64,000 nt of DNA from Burkholderia paludis (lineage in GTDB: Bacteria; Pseudomonadota; Gammaproteobacteria; Burkholderiales; Burkholderiaceae), in the NCBI RefSeq assembly GCF_000732615.1, contig NZ_JPGL01000001.1:1-64000 (forward strand). The letters are read 5' to 3'. The notes under the pieces were generated by a model, which was not told the origin of the DNA, made no database searches, and saw only the letters and a program-made list of their open reading frames with translations. Position numbers and translations under genes: made by a program. Shown in pieces: positions 61,561 through 64,000 of the stretch (its first letter is position 1; every line of letters begins with the position of its first letter).

Positions 61561-63335
61561 ACGGTCACCAGCGGGGCGGGATTCTTCAGGTATTGCTCGC
61601 GGATCGCGCGGGCCGACCAGTAGGCCAGCGCCGCGATGATGCCGGTCGGGTTGTAGCCGATGCCCTGCGGCAGCGCCGATGCACCCATCACGAACACGTT
61701 GTGCACGTCCCAGCACTGCAGGTACCGGTTCAGCACGCTCGTCTTCGGGTCGGTGCCCATGATCGCGCCGCCGACCAGGTGAGTGGTCTGGTAGGCGCGC
61801 GAATCGAAGTGCTTGCCGAACTCGCGCGTCGACACGCCGATCGCCTTCGGCCCCATCGCCTCCGCGATCTTCTTCATCTGCCCGGTCACGTACTGCGCCA
61901 TCTTGATGTCGTTGTCCTTCCAGTCGAAGGTCATCCGCAAGAGCGGCTGGCCGTACGAATCGCGATAGGTCGGATCGAGGTCGAGATACACGTCGCGGTA
62001 CGACATGTTGGTGCCGTGCGCATCCATCGAGATCGTGTGCGCGTAGTTGTCCTTGACGGCCTTCTTCCACGCCGAGCCCCACTGCGGCGTGCCGGGCGGC
62101 GTCGCGATGCCGCTGATCGGCTTCACGCCGGCCTGGTTCACCCACAGCGGCGAGCCGCCGACGAAGCCGAGCGGGCCGTGGTCGAAGTTGTCCGCGTTGA
62201 AGTCGTCCACCCCGACGCCGTTGCCGCCCGCGCCGATGAACGGGTTCGTATAGGTGTCCTTGTCGAAGAACGCCTTGATCGTCGACAGGTTCTGGTACGC
62301 GAAATTGCGCCCCACGACGCCTTCGCCCGAGACCGGGTCGTACGGCTTGCCGATGCCCGACAGCAGCAGCAGGTGCACGTTGTGGTACTGGAACGCGGCC
62401 ACGATCACGAGATCGGCCGGCTGGTGTACCTCGCGCCCGGCCGGATCGACGTAGGTCACGCCCGTCGCGCGCTTCTTCGTGTCGTCGAGATCGACGCGCA
62501 GCACGTGGCACTTCGAGCGCAGCTCGAAGTTCGGCGCCTGCTTCAATGCGGGCAGGATGTTCAGGTTCGGCGACGCCTTCGAGTACATGTAGCACGCGTA
62601 GCCGCTGCAGTAGCCGCAGAAGTTGCACGGGCCCATCTGCACGCCGTAGGGGTTCGTGTACGGGCCCGACGTGTTCGCCGACGGCAGCCGGTACGGATGC
62701 AGGCCGAGCGATTTCGCCGCGTCGAAGAACCGCTGCGCCGAATAGGTGTTGAGCTGCGCGGACAGCGGGAAGTTGTCGCTGCGGTTCGCCTCGAACACGT
62801 TGCCGTCGCCGACCACCTTGCCGCCGACCTTGTACGCCTGCCCCGACGTGCCGAACACCTTCTCGGCGAAGTCGAAATGCGGCTCGAGCTCGTCGTACGT
62901 GACGCCCGTGTCCTGGATCGTCATCCCTTCCGGGATGAACTTCCTGCCGTAGCGCTCTTCATAGTGGCTGCGCAGGCGCAGCTCTTCCGGCGTGATCCGG
63001 AAGTGCACGCCCGACCAGTGCAACCCCGCCCCGCCGACGCCTTCGCCCGGCAGGAACGCGGCGAGCTGCCGGTACGGCAGCGCGGTGTCCTGCAGGCCGT
63101 GACGGATCGACACGGTCGTCTTCGACAGGTCGAGGAACAGTTTCTTGCGGACGTTGTACGTCAGTTCGTCGATCGTGTTCGGATACGCGCCGTCCGGATA
63201 GGTGTCGCGATACTCGCCGCGCTCCAGCGCGACGACCTTCAGGCCCGCTTCGGTCAGTTCCTTGGCGAGAATCGCACCGGTCCAGCCGAAGCCGACGATC
63301 ACCGCATCGACGTGCGGCTTTTTTTCTGCGGCCAT
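61557..63335 (-). CDS. GMC family FAD oxidoreductase, large subunit
   Basis: FAD-dependent dehydrogenase subunit of 592 residues, of the gluconate/glucose/fructose dehydrogenase type. FAD-binding VIVGFGWTGAILAKEL near 12-27. A Cys-rich stretch GPCNFCGYCSGYACYMY fits the 3Fe-4S site seen in bacterial FAD glucose dehydrogenase. C-terminal GMC signature GASALPQGIGYNPTGIIAALAYWSA is intact. Junction with subunit 3 is TGATG at 63333-63337. Substrate sugar or alcohol is not determined. Confidence 0.93.
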   Translation of the reverse strand: MAAEKKPHVDAVIVGFGWTGAILAKELTEAGLKVVALERGEYRDTYPDGAYPNTIDELTYNVRKKLFLDLSKTTVSIRHGLQDTALPYRQLAAFLPGEGVGGAGLHWSGVHFRITPEELRLRSHYEERYGRKFIPEGMTIQDTGVTYDELEPHFDFAEKVFGTSGQAYKVGGKVVGDGNVFEANRSDNFPLSAQLNTYSAQRFFDAAKSLGLHPYRLPSANTSGPYTNPYGVQMGPCNFCGYCSGYACYMYSKASPNLNILPALKQAPNFELRSKCHVLRVDLDDTKKRATGVTYVDPAGREVHQPADLVIVAAFQYHNVHLLLLSGIGKPYDPVSGEGVVGRNFAYQNLSTIKAFFDKDTYTNPFIGAGGNGVGVDDFNADNFDHGPLGFVGGSPLWVNQAGVKPISGIATPPGTPQWGSAWKKAVKDNYAHTISMDAHGTNMSYRDVYLDLDPTYRDSYGQPLLRMTFDWKDNDIKMAQYVTGQMKKIAEAMGPKAIGVSTREFGKHFDSRAYQTTHLVGGAIMGTDPKTSVLNRYLQCWDVHNVFVMGASALPQGIGYNPTGIIAALAYWSARAIREQYLKNPAPLVTV

Positions 63336-64000
63336 CAGCTCCGCTCCCCGTTGATCGAGACGGGGCCGTACGGATACGGCTTGCCGTTCTGGTTGACGAA
63401 ATCCATGAAATCCGCGCGCGCGCCCGGAAAGCCGATCATCTGCCACGCGGCCATGCCGCGATTGCCGCCGTGCACCGGATCGCAGAAATAGCCTTCGCGC
63501 GTGTTCTGCAGCAACTGACCGAAGAACACGCCCGGCGGCACGTCGTCGATCTGCGCGCCGCCCTTCTCCAGCGCGCCGAGCACGGCGTCGCGCGTCGGCG
63601 CGTCGAGCGCCGCGAACGCGTTGCCGTGGGTCTTCTCGCAATAGCGGTTGACCGCCGCGATGCCGAGCCGGTAGATGTCGCGCGGCACCAGCTTCAGCTG
63701 GTAACCGAGCTCGGGGACGCCCTGCTGGAACGGCCCCTGCATGTACCACGTCGCGCCGTGCGCGTACGGCGTCTCCATCTGGCGGTCGATGAATTCGGGC
63801 ACGCCCGCATCGAGTGCGCCGGGGCCTTCGGCGTCGGCCGGAATCAGCCGGTCGACGGCGGCCTGGACGAACGCCCATTCCTTCGCATCGAAGAAGGTCG
63901 GCTTGTACGGGGCGCGGTCGGCGCCGGCCGACGCGGCGGGCGCATTGCCGGCCGTCGTCGCGGACGGCGACGACGAGCGCAGGTCGCAGCCGGCGACCGA
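63335..64000 (-). CDS. Gluconate 2-dehydrogenase subunit 3-like lipoprotein, 5' part cut by the window
   Basis: The frame is open from 63335 to the window end at 64000, 221 codons. The first residues visible are SVAGCDLRSS, a lipobox, so the start and signal peptide lie just outside. The core matches the gluconate 2-dehydrogenase subunit 3 family (PTFFDAKEWAFVQAAVDRLIPADAEGPGALDAG, then EFIDRQMETPYAHG). In this complex it acts as the export chaperone or hitch-hiker subunit. First gene of the three-gene operon. Confidence 0.88.
   Translation of the reverse strand, partial: SVAGCDLRSSSPSATTAGNAPAASAGADRAPYKPTFFDAKEWAFVQAAVDRLIPADAEGPGALDAGVPEFIDRQMETPYAHGATWYMQGPFQQGVPELGYQLKLVPRDIYRLGIAAVNRYCEKTHGNAFAALDAPTRDAVLGALEKGGAQIDDVPPGVFFGQLLQNTREGYFCDPVHGGNRGMAAWQMIGFPGARADFMDFVNQNGKPYPYGPVSINGERS

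Overview
The window is high-GC DNA with the gene content and codon use of a Burkholderia, most likely the Burkholderia cepacia complex. Supporting signs are the two OpcP-type porins, the hpa operon, the FAD sugar/alcohol dehydrogenase in the order small subunit, GMC subunit, cytochrome c, and dense protein matches to known Burkholderia families. Mostly accessory metabolism with no housekeeping core or rRNA suggests a secondary replicon (inference). No rRNA, tRNA, CRISPR array, insertion sequence or prophage was recognised. The first ~210 bases are homopolymer-rich and look like a poor contig end.

Layout. 0.2-4.4 kb (minus): xenA-type Old Yellow Enzyme and a DJ-1/PfpI protein, with two TetR/NemR-like operators upstream, then an SDR and a LysR regulator. 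4.7-7.2 kb (plus): MocR regulator, AhpD-like protein, secreted cupin. 7.4-12.7 kb (plus): a self-regulated efflux operon (TetR, HlyD adaptor, ABC ATPase, ABC-2 permease, outer-membrane factor). 12.9-17.3 kb: porin, squalene/phytoene synthase-like enzyme, lipoprotein GDPD. 17.3-29.4 kb: a large probable organosulfur cluster made of a four-domain rhodanese, a cysteine-dioxygenase-like cupin, LysR, an SfnB-like flavoprotein, an SsuD-like LLM monooxygenase, a class II aldolase, an ABC importer with two binding proteins, and a membrane-anchored cytochrome c. 29.5-33.3 kb: MOSC protein, an AT-rich islet with an interrupted small ORF, and a two-component system whose two genes are separated by five 51-bp hairpin repeats. 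33.5-36.3 kb: MFS exporter and divergent MocR. 36.5-41.8 kb: FbpABC-like importer and a porin. 42-44.2 kb: quinone-oxidoreductase-like protein, small protein, AraC. 44.3-45.0 kb: a decayed toxin-antitoxin pair. 45.1-51.6 kb: the meta-cleavage homoprotocatechuate operon hpaG1G2EDFHI with divergent hpaR. 51.7-54.2 kb: extended SDR and a small orphan protein behind a perfect 20-bp palindrome. 54.3-60 kb: an FtsI/PBP paralogue, araF without araGH, an SDR, and a KefB-like antiporter. 60.1-64 kb: the three-subunit FAD dehydrogenase, cut by the window end.

The most interesting items are the 17.3-29.4 kb organosulfur cluster, which combines genes I do not recognise as one described pathway; the 51-bp repeat array inside the two-component locus; and the toxin-antitoxin ruin, where one base change explains loss of both the antitoxin stop and the toxin start. 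Many convergent gene ends carry near-perfect GC hairpins with no U-tract.
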